A stretch of 64,000 nucleotides of DNA, taken from assembly GCA_025363455.1 (NCBI GenBank), contig JANYDW010000066.1, forward strand, positions 1 through 64,000, given 5' to 3'. A model generated the notes under the pieces. That model did not search any database. It saw only the letters and a list, made by a program, of their open reading frames with translations, and had not been told where the DNA came from. Shown in pieces: positions 19,421 to 30,622 of the stretch. Position 1 is the first letter of the stretch; every line of letters begins with the position of its first letter. The position numbers and the translations under genes were made by a program. Source of the stretch: Oleiharenicola sp. (lineage in GTDB: Bacteria > Verrucomicrobiota > Verrucomicrobiia > Opitutales > Opitutaceae).

Positions 19421-19450
19421 AAGCCCGCTCGATTTGAGCGGGCTTTTTGT
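19421..19450 (+). terminator. Rho-independent terminator
   Basis: AAGCCCGCTC-GATTT-GAGCGGGCTTTTTGT directly after the 17414..19408 stop. Confidence 0.9.
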
Positions 19451-19475
19451 TTGGCGCGGGAGCGGAGTCCACGCC

Positions 19476-19910
19476 CTACCTCAATACAATGCGATGCTTG
19501 TCTCCTTCCACGATCGCCAGCGTCAGGTGCCACGCCTTCTTGGGCAGCCACGCGCCGGTTTTCTCCGGCCACTCAATGGCGAGGCACCACGGGCTGACCA
19601 GGAATTCCTCCAGCAGGAGTTCTTCGAGTTGGTAGGTGTTTTCCAACCGGTAGGCGTCGAGGTGTACGAGTTTGATCACGCTGCCGGGATAAACCGAATA
19701 GATCGCGAAGGTTGGGCTCGTCACCTGTTCGCGCACGCCCAGACCCTGGGCCAGGCCCTGCACGAAGGTCGTCTTGCCCACGCCCATGTCGCCATGGAGG
19801 GCCAAGGCAGTATCGGGCGGGAGGACAGCGGCCAGCTCCGCAGCGCGCGCGCGGGTTTCCGCCGCCGAGGCGGTGGTGATGCCGGCGCGGAGTTTCTCGA
19901 GAATGGTCAT
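19476..19910 (-). CDS. tsaE: tRNA threonylcarbamoyladenosine biosynthesis ATPase TsaE
   Basis: LALHGDMGVGKTTFVQGLAQGLGVREQVTSPTFAIYSVYPG, LVHLDAYRLEN, CLAIEWPEK. Confidence 0.93.
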   Translation of the reverse strand: MTILEKLRAGITTASAAETRARAAELAAVLPPDTALALHGDMGVGKTTFVQGLAQGLGVREQVTSPTFAIYSVYPGSVIKLVHLDAYRLENTYQLEELLLEEFLVSPWCLAIEWPEKTGAWLPKKAWHLTLAIVEGDKHRIVLR

Positions 19911-19978
19911 GGCGGGGTGGCCGCCACTGACAAAAAAAGTTTAGCGACGGATTTCACGGATTAAAACTGATGGTATTG

Positions 19979-20085
19979 GTCACAGAGGCTCAAAAGGCGC
20001 AGAAGAGATCGGCCACAAAAAGCACCAGAAACACGAAAAGAGCAGGTGATCTCATTTTTGTGCTTTTTGTGGCCAACCGATTGGT
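19979..20085. repeat. CACAAAAAG-type 9-bp-period inverted arrays
   Basis: GGCCACAAAAAGCACCAGAAACACGAAAAG ... TTTTTGTGCTTTTTGTGGCCA; related arrays at 7105-7133, 9351-9373, 9569-9596, 9729-9747, 34029-34056. Confidence 0.75.
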
Positions 20086-20092
20086 CGGGTGC

Positions 20093-21049
20093 TCACCGCA
20101 GATGTTCATAACCGCGATAGTCGGTGAGGTTGAGCGCGTCCGCCGGCAACTTTCCGCGACGGACGAAAGTGCCGACGCGGGTCAGGGACACCTTGGGGAA
20201 ACGCTTCTGCCAGTCGCGTTGCACGCGGCCGAGGTCCGCCCGGACGCGGATGACGATCAGCAGTTCATAGTCCTCACCGTCGCCGAGCGCGTGGCGCAGC
20301 GGGCTCCGGCCCGAGCGCCGGGCCTGCTGTCGGGCGGCGGCGCTGACCGGGATTGTCGTTGGATCCAGTGCCGGGACCAGCCCGGCCGGGGTGAGCGACT
20401 CGAGGTCCTTGGCGAGGCCATCGCTCACGTCCATCATCGCGCGCACCTCGGGCCGGCCGGAAAGCCACGCGCCCTCGGCGAGCCGGGGTGAAAATTGATA
20501 ATGGTGTCCTTGCAGGCTGCCGCCGAGCCGGCCGGTAACAAAAATATGATCCCCCGCCCGGGCACCAGTGCGCGTGATGAGCCGGCCAGTGGATTCGCCG
20601 TGCAGCGTGAGGAAGGCACCGAAGAATCCCTTCGGCCCCTGCGTGATGTCACCCCCGACGATCTTGACGTCATGACGCCGGGAGCAATCCGCGAGTCCGA
20701 GATAGAAGTCGCGCAGCCACACGACACTCGTCTCGGGGGCCAGGGCGAGAGAAATGACGGCTGCCACCGGGCGGCCACCCATCGCCGCGATGTCACTCAG
20801 GTTGCGCTTGAGGAGCTTGGCGCCCACGGCCCGGGCCGGCACGCGGTCATCAAAATGCCGGCCATGGATCACGGGGTCGGTCGTGACCAGTTGGTGCCGT
20901 CGCGTCGGCGGGATAACGGCGCAGTCGTCGCCGATGCCGAAGGGCGAGGCGGGCGAGGCGTCGCCCAGCCAGCGACGGATCTCGGTGATGAGGCGGCGCT
21001 CGCCGCGAGCGCCGGCCGAACGGGCGCGATTGGACGTGAACGGGCTCAT
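20093..21049 (-). CDS. thiL: Thiamine-monophosphate kinase
   Basis: GIGDDCAVIPP, LVTTDPVIHGRHF, RNLSDIAAMGGRPVAAVISLALAP, IVGGDITQGPKGFFGAFLTLHGE, MMDVSDGLAKDLESL, GDGEDYELLIVI. Confidence 0.95.
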   Translation of the reverse strand: MSPFTSNRARSAGARGERRLITEIRRWLGDASPASPFGIGDDCAVIPPTRRHQLVTTDPVIHGRHFDDRVPARAVGAKLLKRNLSDIAAMGGRPVAAVISLALAPETSVVWLRDFYLGLADCSRRHDVKIVGGDITQGPKGFFGAFLTLHGESTGRLITRTGARAGDHIFVTGRLGGSLQGHHYQFSPRLAEGAWLSGRPEVRAMMDVSDGLAKDLESLTPAGLVPALDPTTIPVSAAARQQARRSGRSPLRHALGDGEDYELLIVIRVRADLGRVQRDWQKRFPKVSLTRVGTFVRRGKLPADALNLTDYRGYEHLR

Positions 21050-21918
21050 GAATTCGACTGCGTCAGGCCGGAGAGCAGCAGGATGATCGTGTTCAGGTTG
21101 AACAGGCCGTGCGCGATGATGGCGACGCGGATGGAGCCGGTGGCCTCGTAGACCAGCGCCAACAGCATGCCCAAGACCGCGAGCGGCAGGAAGCTCGCCC
21201 AGTTGGCGTGCAGGGCGCCGAAGCAAAGGCCGCTGATCAGCAGGCCGGGCGTGCGACCGAGCTTCTGCCGGACATAGCGGTAGAGTCCGGCGCGAAACAG
21301 CAGTTCCTCGTAGATGGGAGCGCCCACGCAGGCGACCAGCAGCATCCCGGCGACGATGAAAGGCGACTTGGTCTGGGTGAAGAGCGCGATCAGGTCCTGC
21401 GGTTCATCGGGCAGGCCGCAGGCGCGGAGCAGTTCCATCCAGCCCAGGCTGAGGAGGATCAGGACAGGCAGGGCGACCAGCAGCGTGCCGATGGCGTAAC
21501 CCGTGGCCTCGGACCAGGACAGGGCCGGGCGCGCGGGACGAGGCGGGGGCAGGTTGGAGCCGAACTGCCAGGTGCGCTGGATGGAGGGAAATAGCACGCG
21601 CCACCCGAGCAGGGCACCGCCATAGTTCGCCACTCCGTAGACGAAGAGTTCGATGCCCGTATGGTCCGGCGCCTTGGCGAGGGCGGGTCCGAACAAGAGC
21701 TGGACCAAGGCGCTGCAGGCAAAGCCGGATAGAAAGATCAGTCCGGCCCCGAGAGCGAATTCCGCCAATGAAAGTGAGAACTGGGGCAACTGGCGCACGG
21801 CCAGCCAGCGCTGCCGCTGCCGGGCATTGAACAGCAGCCAAAGCGTCAGACCCGCCCCGCCGAACACCAAGGTGTATTCGAGAACGGCGATTGTGAGCTG
21901 CAGCGGATCAGTGGGCAT
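21046..21918 (-). CDS. CPBP-family intramembrane metalloprotease
   Basis: GAPIYEELLFRAGLYRYV...FGALHANWASFLPLAVLGMLLALVYEATGSIRVAIIAHGLFNLN. Confidence 0.9.
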   Translation of the reverse strand: MPTDPLQLTIAVLEYTLVFGGAGLTLWLLFNARQRQRWLAVRQLPQFSLSLAEFALGAGLIFLSGFACSALVQLLFGPALAKAPDHTGIELFVYGVANYGGALLGWRVLFPSIQRTWQFGSNLPPPRPARPALSWSEATGYAIGTLLVALPVLILLSLGWMELLRACGLPDEPQDLIALFTQTKSPFIVAGMLLVACVGAPIYEELLFRAGLYRYVRQKLGRTPGLLISGLCFGALHANWASFLPLAVLGMLLALVYEATGSIRVAIIAHGLFNLNTIILLLSGLTQSNS

Positions 21919-21999
21919 GGATTCACCTCATGCTTGGCAGGGCCGCCCGGGAATAACCACCCCGAAAAGCCGGGGGAGACCCACTAAAGAGGGCTAGCT

Positions 22000-22061
22000 G
22001 TAGGTCGGGGTTTATCCCCGACATCGAAGCGACTGAGTGTCGGGCATAAAGCCCGACCTAC
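22000..22061. repeat. BIME-like palindrome (GTAGGTCGGGGTTTATCCCCGACATCG...TGTCGGGCATAAAGCCCGACCTAC)
   Basis: Two hairpins in inverted arrangement with GTAG/CTAC ends; copies at 28219-28244 (half) and 57689-57747 (in uvrA). Confidence 0.85.
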
Positions 22062-22660
22062 ACTCCCCGCGTCGGCGCGACGAACCAGCTGCGATCGCCT
22101 TTCTTATAGGGAACATTTCCGTCGTAGCGGCCGGGCACCTCCACGAAACGCAGGGCGCGCGTGGCGCCAATCTCCGAGGTGAAATACCCGAGCATGGTCA
22201 GCTGCTTCATCATCCGGAAATAATGCGCGGGCTCATCCGCGGCCGTGGCAGCGGTGTGCAGGCGCTGCTCGGCGTCGAGTTCGTTGAGCAGGATGGTGCG
22301 TTCCTTCGGCGTGGCGGCGGTAAATTCCGCGCCGAAGCGCTGCTGGCTGATGCGCCTGATCTTGACGAGGCCGGCGAGGAAAGCGGTGTGATGGGCATCG
22401 TCGTAACACTCCGCGACCATCATGGCCATGAAACCGCCGATTCCGACCGCCTTGGCTCCAGGGGTATCGGTGGCCGGGATGATAGTCTCGCCAATCTCGT
22501 CGAGCAGCACGATGTCGGCGGCATTGAAGTGAGCCGACACAGTCTTGCCAGGCAGCGCGGCACCGCGCAGGAAGGCGTCTCCGCCGATGACTGCGCCGCC
22601 CATGACAAGAGCGAGGCGGGCGAGAGCGTCGCGACGGGAGATAGGGGTGGGAGAGGTCAT
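22058..22660 (-). CDS. Gluconate 2-dehydrogenase subunit 3-family protein (TAT-like signal)
   Basis: SRRDALARLALVMGGAVIGGDAF twin-Arg leader; LLDEIGETIIPATDTPGAKAVGIGGFMAMMVAECY. Confidence 0.85.
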   Translation of the reverse strand: MTSPTPISRRDALARLALVMGGAVIGGDAFLRGAALPGKTVSAHFNAADIVLLDEIGETIIPATDTPGAKAVGIGGFMAMMVAECYDDAHHTAFLAGLVKIRRISQQRFGAEFTAATPKERTILLNELDAEQRLHTAATAADEPAHYFRMMKQLTMLGYFTSEIGATRALRFVEVPGRYDGNVPYKKGDRSWFVAPTRGV

Positions 22661-22688
22661 GGCAAATTGGTAGCTCGGAGTTTGGGAG

Positions 22689-22752
22689 GTAGGGCGCGAC
22701 CGCTGGGCGCGCCGCGCGGACATGCCCGGACGGCCCGGCGGTCCGTCCCTAC
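22689..22752. repeat. BIME-like palindrome (GTAGGGCGCGACCGCTGGGCGCG family)
   Basis: GTAGGGCGCGACCGCTGGGCGCGCC...GGACGGCCCGGCGGTCCGTCCCTAC. Confidence 0.85.
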
Positions 22753-22805
22753 CTGCGCTGGCGCGCAAAGACCGGCAAGGCGACCGTGACAGTTGGTCGG
22801 GTTCA

Positions 22806-24488
22806 TCACAGATTCCCTTTCTTCAGCTCCGCGACGGCGAAGTCGGCGGCGCGGGCGGTGAGCGCCATGTACGTGAGCGATGGGTTCACGCAGGAGGAGG
22901 AGGTCATGCAAGCGCCGTCGGTGACGAACACATTGGGCGCTTCCCACACCTGGTTGTGGGCGTTGAGGACGGACGTCTTCGGATCGCGGCCCATGCGGGC
23001 GGTGCCCATCTCGTGGATGCTGCGGCCGAAGTTGTAGCCGGCATCGACCGGCTTGACGTTCTTTGCCCCGGTGGCCTCGAGCATCTCCACGGCGTCGGCG
23101 ATCATTTCCTTCCGCATCCGGACCTCGTTGTCCTTGAGCTCACAATCCATGGCGAGGATGGGCAGGCCCCATTTATCCTTGGTGGTGCGGTCGAGGGAGA
23201 TCTTGTTGTCGTGGTAAGGCAGGGTCTCGCCAAAGCCGGTCATGCCGATCATCCACGGCCCGGGCTCGGTGAGGGCTTCCTTCAGCGGCGTGCCGATGCC
23301 GATCTCCGGCACCTCGCGCTCCCAGCCGAGGCGGCTGGCGGCGCCCTGGTAACCGAAGCCGCGGATATAATCGCGCTTCTCGCCAAACAAATTCCGGTAA
23401 CGCGGAATGTAGAAACCGCCCGGCCGCCGGCCGTAGACGATGCGGTCGGTATAGCCCTCGACCTCGCCGAGGGCGCCGATGCGAAAGTGGTGGTCGATCG
23501 CGTTGTGCCCGAGCTCGCCGCTGCTGCCGCCCAGGCCGTCCGGCCAGACATCCGTGGCGGAATTCATGAGTAGCCACGTCGAGTTGAAGGCCGAGGCGCA
23601 GAGGAAGACGATCTTCGCCTTGTACTCATAGGTCTGGTTTGTCTCGGCATCGAGGACCGTGACACCAGTGGCGCGCTTCGTGTCCTTGGCGTAGTTGACG
23701 TGGGTGACGATCGAGAAAGGGCGCAGCGTGAGGTTGCCCGTGGCGACCGCGGCAGGGAGAGTGGCGGACTGCGTGCTGAAATACGCGCCGAAAGGGCAGC
23801 CGAGCCAGCACTTGTCGCGGAACTGACAGTTGACGCGGCCGGCGTGCGGCTGGCTGAGATTGGCGAGTCGCCCCATGATGAGGCGGCGGCGGTCGTTGAA
23901 GTGCGTTTTGAGGCGAGCGGCGACGTCCTTCTCCACGCAGTTGAGCTCGAAGGCCGGGAGGAATTTTCCGTCGGGCAGCTGCGGCAGGCCCTCGAGCGAA
24001 CCGCTGACGCCGGCAAAGCTCTCGGCGTAGTCATACCACGGCGCGATGTCGGCATAGCGGATGGGCCAGTCCACGGCGATGCCGTCCTGGGCGTTGGCTG
24101 TGAAATCGAAGTCGCTCCAGCGGTAGCTGTGCCGCCCCCAAATGAGCGAGCGGCCGCCGACCTGATAGCCGCGGAACCAGTCGAAGGGCTTCACCTCCTT
24201 GTAGGGGCAGGCCGTTTCGTCGGCCCAGAAGGCAGCATTGCCTTCGTAGAGCAAGTCGCGGTTGAGGACGGGATAATTCTCGATGAGCGCCGTGGATTTT
24301 TTGCCGCGATGCGGCAATTCCCACGGGGGCGTGAGAGCGGTAGGGTAGTCCTTGATGTGCTCGATGGGTCGGCCGCGCTCGAGCATGAGCACCTTGAGGC
24401 CCTTCTCGGTCAGCTCCTTGGCCGCCCAGCCGCCGGTGATGCCGGAGCCGACAACGATCGCGTCATAGGTATTCGTGGATTCAGCCAT
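22806..24488 (-). CDS. GMC-family oxidoreductase
   Basis: YDAIVVGSGITGGWAAKELTEKGLKVLMLERGRPI; C-terminal GTARMGRDPKTSVLNAHNQVWEAPNVFVTDGACMTSSSCVNPSLTYMALTARA. Confidence 0.92.
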   Translation of the reverse strand: MAESTNTYDAIVVGSGITGGWAAKELTEKGLKVLMLERGRPIEHIKDYPTALTPPWELPHRGKKSTALIENYPVLNRDLLYEGNAAFWADETACPYKEVKPFDWFRGYQVGGRSLIWGRHSYRWSDFDFTANAQDGIAVDWPIRYADIAPWYDYAESFAGVSGSLEGLPQLPDGKFLPAFELNCVEKDVAARLKTHFNDRRRLIMGRLANLSQPHAGRVNCQFRDKCWLGCPFGAYFSTQSATLPAAVATGNLTLRPFSIVTHVNYAKDTKRATGVTVLDAETNQTYEYKAKIVFLCASAFNSTWLLMNSATDVWPDGLGGSSGELGHNAIDHHFRIGALGEVEGYTDRIVYGRRPGGFYIPRYRNLFGEKRDYIRGFGYQGAASRLGWEREVPEIGIGTPLKEALTEPGPWMIGMTGFGETLPYHDNKISLDRTTKDKWGLPILAMDCELKDNEVRMRKEMIADAVEMLEATGAKNVKPVDAGYNFGRSIHEMGTARMGRDPKTSVLNAHNQVWEAPNVFVTDGACMTSSSCVNPSLTYMALTARAADFAVAELKKGNL

Positions 24489-24653
24489 GGGGAAATCGGG
24501 TGCGCCGGGTGGAAGGGCGCGGGTGAGAGAGAGGTGACGACTCCATGGAGTCGAGGAATCGCGCGGAATCAACCACGGGTTTACGGGTGCTGGTCCCGTC
24601 CGGGGTCATGTTGGGCTGGTCAAGTTGCGGTCGAACAGGCAGCTTGGCGGTCG

Positions 24654-27600
24654 ATGAAATCCCCCGTTCGTCCGATGGTGGTTGGTCTTGTGATCCTGCT
24701 CTCGGGTCTGGGGGTTGGTGCGGCCACCAAGAAGGCCAAGGCGCCGGCGGGTTCCGGTTCGTGGCTCACGGATTTTCGACGCTACGTCGCCCAGAAGGAT
24801 CTCGCGGTGGAGAGTAGCTATTCCTCCCCAATCGCGAAGCCGGGCACGGTGACCATGAGCAACCTGTTGCGCGCGCTGCCCGCACCCGCGGACTGGCCGC
24901 AGTTGCGGCTCAACTTGAAAGCCGCGGCGGCCCTGGCCCCGGCCGGTGTCGAGCAGCAGCGACTGCAGGCGGGTGCTTGGCTGCTGGACTACCTGCTCGG
25001 TGACCGGGCGGCAGTCCTCGCGGAATTGCCGGCGGCCGCCGAGCCGGCCACACGTCTGACCAATGCCGTGGCCGGATTGCGGGCCAGCCTCAGTGCCGGG
25101 AACGATGGGGCAAACGCGGAGTCGCCCGAGGACGTGGTGGATGGTTTCGAGCAACAGGTCACGCTGCTTGAGCCGCTCGACCTGGACGAAGTGAAGCGCG
25201 AGCTTGACGGAGAGGATAACATGCTGCGTCTCCAGCGCCTGGTGGCCGCCGGCAAGTCGATGAACGAACAGATGGCCGCGGTTTACGACGAATACCAGAA
25301 CAGCAGGGACAAGTCGGCGGCAAAATTGAAGATGGAGGCGCTCGCCAAGGAGTTCACCGAGCAACTCCGGCCGGACCAGGAGGCGCTGGCTCCGTACCTG
25401 GAAAAGCCGTTGGTTGAGCGTTATCGCATGACCCTCGAGGAGGGCCCCGAGACGCCGGATAAATCCGTGCCAACGCTTGCCATCCCCGACCTGGTGAAGC
25501 TCGCCGGCCGGGAAGACGCCGAGGACCTGTTACGCCGGGCCCTGCACCTGCCCGCGATGCTGTTCCTGTATGACAACAGCGGCGCGGACACCAGCAAGCT
25601 GGTGCGGGAACTGGCGCTGTCCGAAATCACCACGCTGAAAGTGCCCTCATGGGGCTTGGCAAATTCCGTGGACGCAGGCCCGCTCTTCGAGGCGTTGCTC
25701 CAGAGATTTTCCGCCCCTGATCCGAAAGATGATCATTACGGGGATTTCCAAATGGCCGGTGGCTATTATCTCGTTGGCTTGATCGAGCAGGGTCGCATCC
25801 CGGACGCCGTGGCCTTCGCCAGCCGGCCCGGTGCAGGCTACGATCTTCACCTGCCCTATGAGGTGATGGAGGCGCTCGAGCGCAGCGGCCAAGCGCCCGC
25901 GCTGTGGGATTTCCTCAAGGACTGGCTGGGACAATTCCCTGCGGCCCGTGAGTGGGACCGCTTCAACCGCCTCTCGGCGCAGCTGGGCCGGCAGGAGGAG
26001 TTGAAGGCATTGATCGGCACGCTGGCCGCCAACGGTGCCCTGGCCGGCCTGGACCGGCTGCGCGCGCAGGAAATGCAGGCCGGGGTCGAACTGGCGACCG
26101 ACGATCTCGCGGCGGCCGTGGCCCGCTTGGAAGCGGTGCTGGCGCTACCGGTGGCCACCGCGGAGGAGCGCGCCAGTCAGCTCGCGATTGTCGTGAAGCT
26201 GCTGCAACTTGCCGACCTGCGTAATGACGCCACGGGCTTCGTTGGCGTCCTGGCTGTGGCCGAGGCGCTGTTGGAGAAGAGCTGGGATGAAGCCCCCGCC
26301 AAGGCCTTCAGCGACTCCATCAAGCTGGTGACCACGCTCAACAGCCTGGGCCGTCTGGACGATGGCCACCGGCTCGGGCGCGCGACACTCGAGCGGGTGG
26401 CGGCTTTCCAGCAAAAGACCGCGGCGCCGCAAGAGGGTGAGGTCGGGAAACTGCGTCTGCCGGAATATGAACTGCGCAGTCTGCTCAGCGAGCAGTTGCG
26501 CGCGGCAGTCGAGCTCGCCCACTGGCCGGAGGCGCTGGCGCTCGTGCAGGAAAACCCAGGGTGGAACGCGCGGGATGCGAGCGGACTGCTGCAGGAGAAG
26601 GTGCCCTCCAACAAGCGGCCGGTGAATTTCTATGTCGCGCAGGTGGCGCTGCACCAGAAGGACCCGGTGCGGGCGCGCCGGATCCTCGAGGCGCAGCTCG
26701 TCGCGACGCCCGGCGTCGATGCGGTCTACGAGGCTTATCTGGGCCGGGCGCAAAAAGACGCCCCGTCCCTGCTGGGAAAACTCACGGCGGCGGACCGCTA
26801 TGAGGAACGGCCGCTCATCTGGCGGGCGCGGCTTGAGTTGGACGCGAAGAAATGGGAGGCAGCGGGCGCAACCTTGCAGCAGGCGGTCGCCATCGATCCG
26901 TCGGACGGCGAGGAAGGTCGGGGCGACCGTATGCGCGTCTATGCCTTCATGGCGCAGGCCGCGCGCGGCAAGGGCGACGCGGTGAAGGCGAAATTTTTCG
27001 AGGACGTGGTCAAAGCCATCCGGCTGTCGGAAACGGCGGACCGCTGGTTCGAGACCGGGGCCTATGCGCATGCCATCGCGCTGTATCGGAGTGCGCTCGG
27101 CTTTTTCCAAGATGCCTATTGCATTCAATCCCGGCTCGCGGTGCGGCTGGCCAACGAGGGCAAGGTGGATGAGGCCGCCGAGCATTACCGGCGCGCATTT
27201 GAGCTCATGCCCGATAGTTTCGGTCGCGTGGAGAGCCATTGTTTCGGCTGCGAGCATGTTTTTGCCGGGGAAAAGCCCCAGGGGGTGGCGGAGCAAGTGT
27301 TCACCACAATGCTCGCGGCCCGCCCCGATAAGCCCCAGCTGCATTACCTGATGGGCTACCTGCGGCAAGAGCAGGCGCGGCCGCCCGAAGCGGCGGAGTA
27401 TTTCCGCCGGGCCGTCGAGCTCGATCCGCTCTACCTCAATGCGTGGGACAAGCTCGCGGGCTTGGAATCAAAGCTGCACTTCACCCCGGCGCAGCGCGAC
27501 GACTTGCAGCTCAAACTGCTCGAGTTGGACCCGGCCCGCCACCATGTCTCGCCCGATCTCTCACGGGTCACGGATCTGGCCCGACTCTGGAAGACTCTGG

Positions 27601-27860
27601 CGGAAGCTGGCCGCGTCGTAGCCGCTTTGCCGGTGGCGGGCCCGTTGTGGGAATTGAAAGCCAGCGCCGCTCAGCTGGCGACGAAGGGCGCGGAGGCCAG
27701 GCCTTGGGAAATTTCCGGTCGCGAAAAGGATTTCGCCGCGGTCATGCTGGCACACCCGTTCATGGAGGCGGTGCAAAATTACCTTGTCTGCTTGAATCCG
27801 CCCCGGGGGAACGGGGACGGGGAGCGCATGGACGAAAGCCCGGTAATCTCGGCTTATTGA
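24654..27860 (+). CDS. Large secreted/periplasmic TPR-repeat protein
   Basis: Signal-like MKSPVRPMVVGLVILLSGLGVGAATKK; TPRs such as LAVRLANEGKVDEAAEHYRRAFELMP and HYLMGYLRQEQARPPEAAEYFRRAVELDPLYLNAWDKLA. Confidence 0.8.
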   Translation: MKSPVRPMVVGLVILLSGLGVGAATKKAKAPAGSGSWLTDFRRYVAQKDLAVESSYSSPIAKPGTVTMSNLLRALPAPADWPQLRLNLKAAAALAPAGVEQQRLQAGAWLLDYLLGDRAAVLAELPAAAEPATRLTNAVAGLRASLSAGNDGANAESPEDVVDGFEQQVTLLEPLDLDEVKRELDGEDNMLRLQRLVAAGKSMNEQMAAVYDEYQNSRDKSAAKLKMEALAKEFTEQLRPDQEALAPYLEKPLVERYRMTLEEGPETPDKSVPTLAIPDLVKLAGREDAEDLLRRALHLPAMLFLYDNSGADTSKLVRELALSEITTLKVPSWGLANSVDAGPLFEALLQRFSAPDPKDDHYGDFQMAGGYYLVGLIEQGRIPDAVAFASRPGAGYDLHLPYEVMEALERSGQAPALWDFLKDWLGQFPAAREWDRFNRLSAQLGRQEELKALIGTLAANGALAGLDRLRAQEMQAGVELATDDLAAAVARLEAVLALPVATAEERASQLAIVVKLLQLADLRNDATGFVGVLAVAEALLEKSWDEAPAKAFSDSIKLVTTLNSLGRLDDGHRLGRATLERVAAFQQKTAAPQEGEVGKLRLPEYELRSLLSEQLRAAVELAHWPEALALVQENPGWNARDASGLLQEKVPSNKRPVNFYVAQVALHQKDPVRARRILEAQLVATPGVDAVYEAYLGRAQKDAPSLLGKLTAADRYEERPLIWRARLELDAKKWEAAGATLQQAVAIDPSDGEEGRGDRMRVYAFMAQAARGKGDAVKAKFFEDVVKAIRLSETADRWFETGAYAHAIALYRSALGFFQDAYCIQSRLAVRLANEGKVDEAAEHYRRAFELMPDSFGRVESHCFGCEHVFAGEKPQGVAEQVFTTMLAARPDKPQLHYLMGYLRQEQARPPEAAEYFRRAVELDPLYLNAWDKLAGLESKLHFTPAQRDDLQLKLLELDPARHHVSPDLSRVTDLARLWKTLAEAGRVVAALPVAGPLWELKASAAQLATKGAEARPWEISGREKDFAAVMLAHPFMEAVQNYLVCLNPPRGNGDGERMDESPVISAY

Positions 27861-27950
27861 GCGCGGCGAGGGAACTGGAACAGCCTGGGTTAGGTCGGCC
27901 TTCATGCCCGATGCATACCAGGGCGTGTATTCAAACCACCCTGAGAGGAC

Positions 27951-28155
27951 TAACCACTGATGCTTCGCCTACCGGCTGCGCTTCAATATCCCCTCCGCCT
28001 AATCGGCTCCGGTTTTGGTTCCGGGGAGCGGCTAATCGCCGCTCGGGAATTTGGCTTGGCTGTCGGCGATTAGCCGACCCCCGAAGCCCAGGGTGGAGCC
28101 GATAAGGCGGAGCGCACCAAGTAGCAGGGCCGTTAGGCGAGGCATGAGTGGTTAA
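27951..28155. repeat. Nested palindrome with two internal perfect TRRTC-loop hairpins
   Basis: Outer arms TAACCACTGATGCTTCGCCTA / reverse complement TAACCACTCATGCCTCGCCTA and CTCCGCCTAATCGGCTCC / CTCCGCCTTATCGGCTCC; inner GAGCGGC-TAATC-GCCGCTC (28026-28044) and GTCGGC-GATTA-GCCGAC (28062-28078). Confidence 0.85.
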
Positions 28156-28271
28156 AACCGGATCGATGGTTCGGCCCTTTGGCGTTGGTTGCAGGGTTTG
28201 ACGACACGCCCTAATCACATGTCGGGGGATAAACCCCGACCTACAAAAGCTACCCGCCCACACGCGAGCCC

Positions 28272-30581
<2,310 letters not shown>

Positions 30582-30622
30582 GGGGTAAGCGGACGTGAGC
30601 TTGGTGAGAGCCGGAGGAAGCG

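Noticed and set aside
23700-24653. N-terminal 318 codons of the 23700..27860 ORF
   Set aside because: Upstream part is antisense to the GMC oxidoreductase; the signal-peptide-like start at 24654 is better supported.
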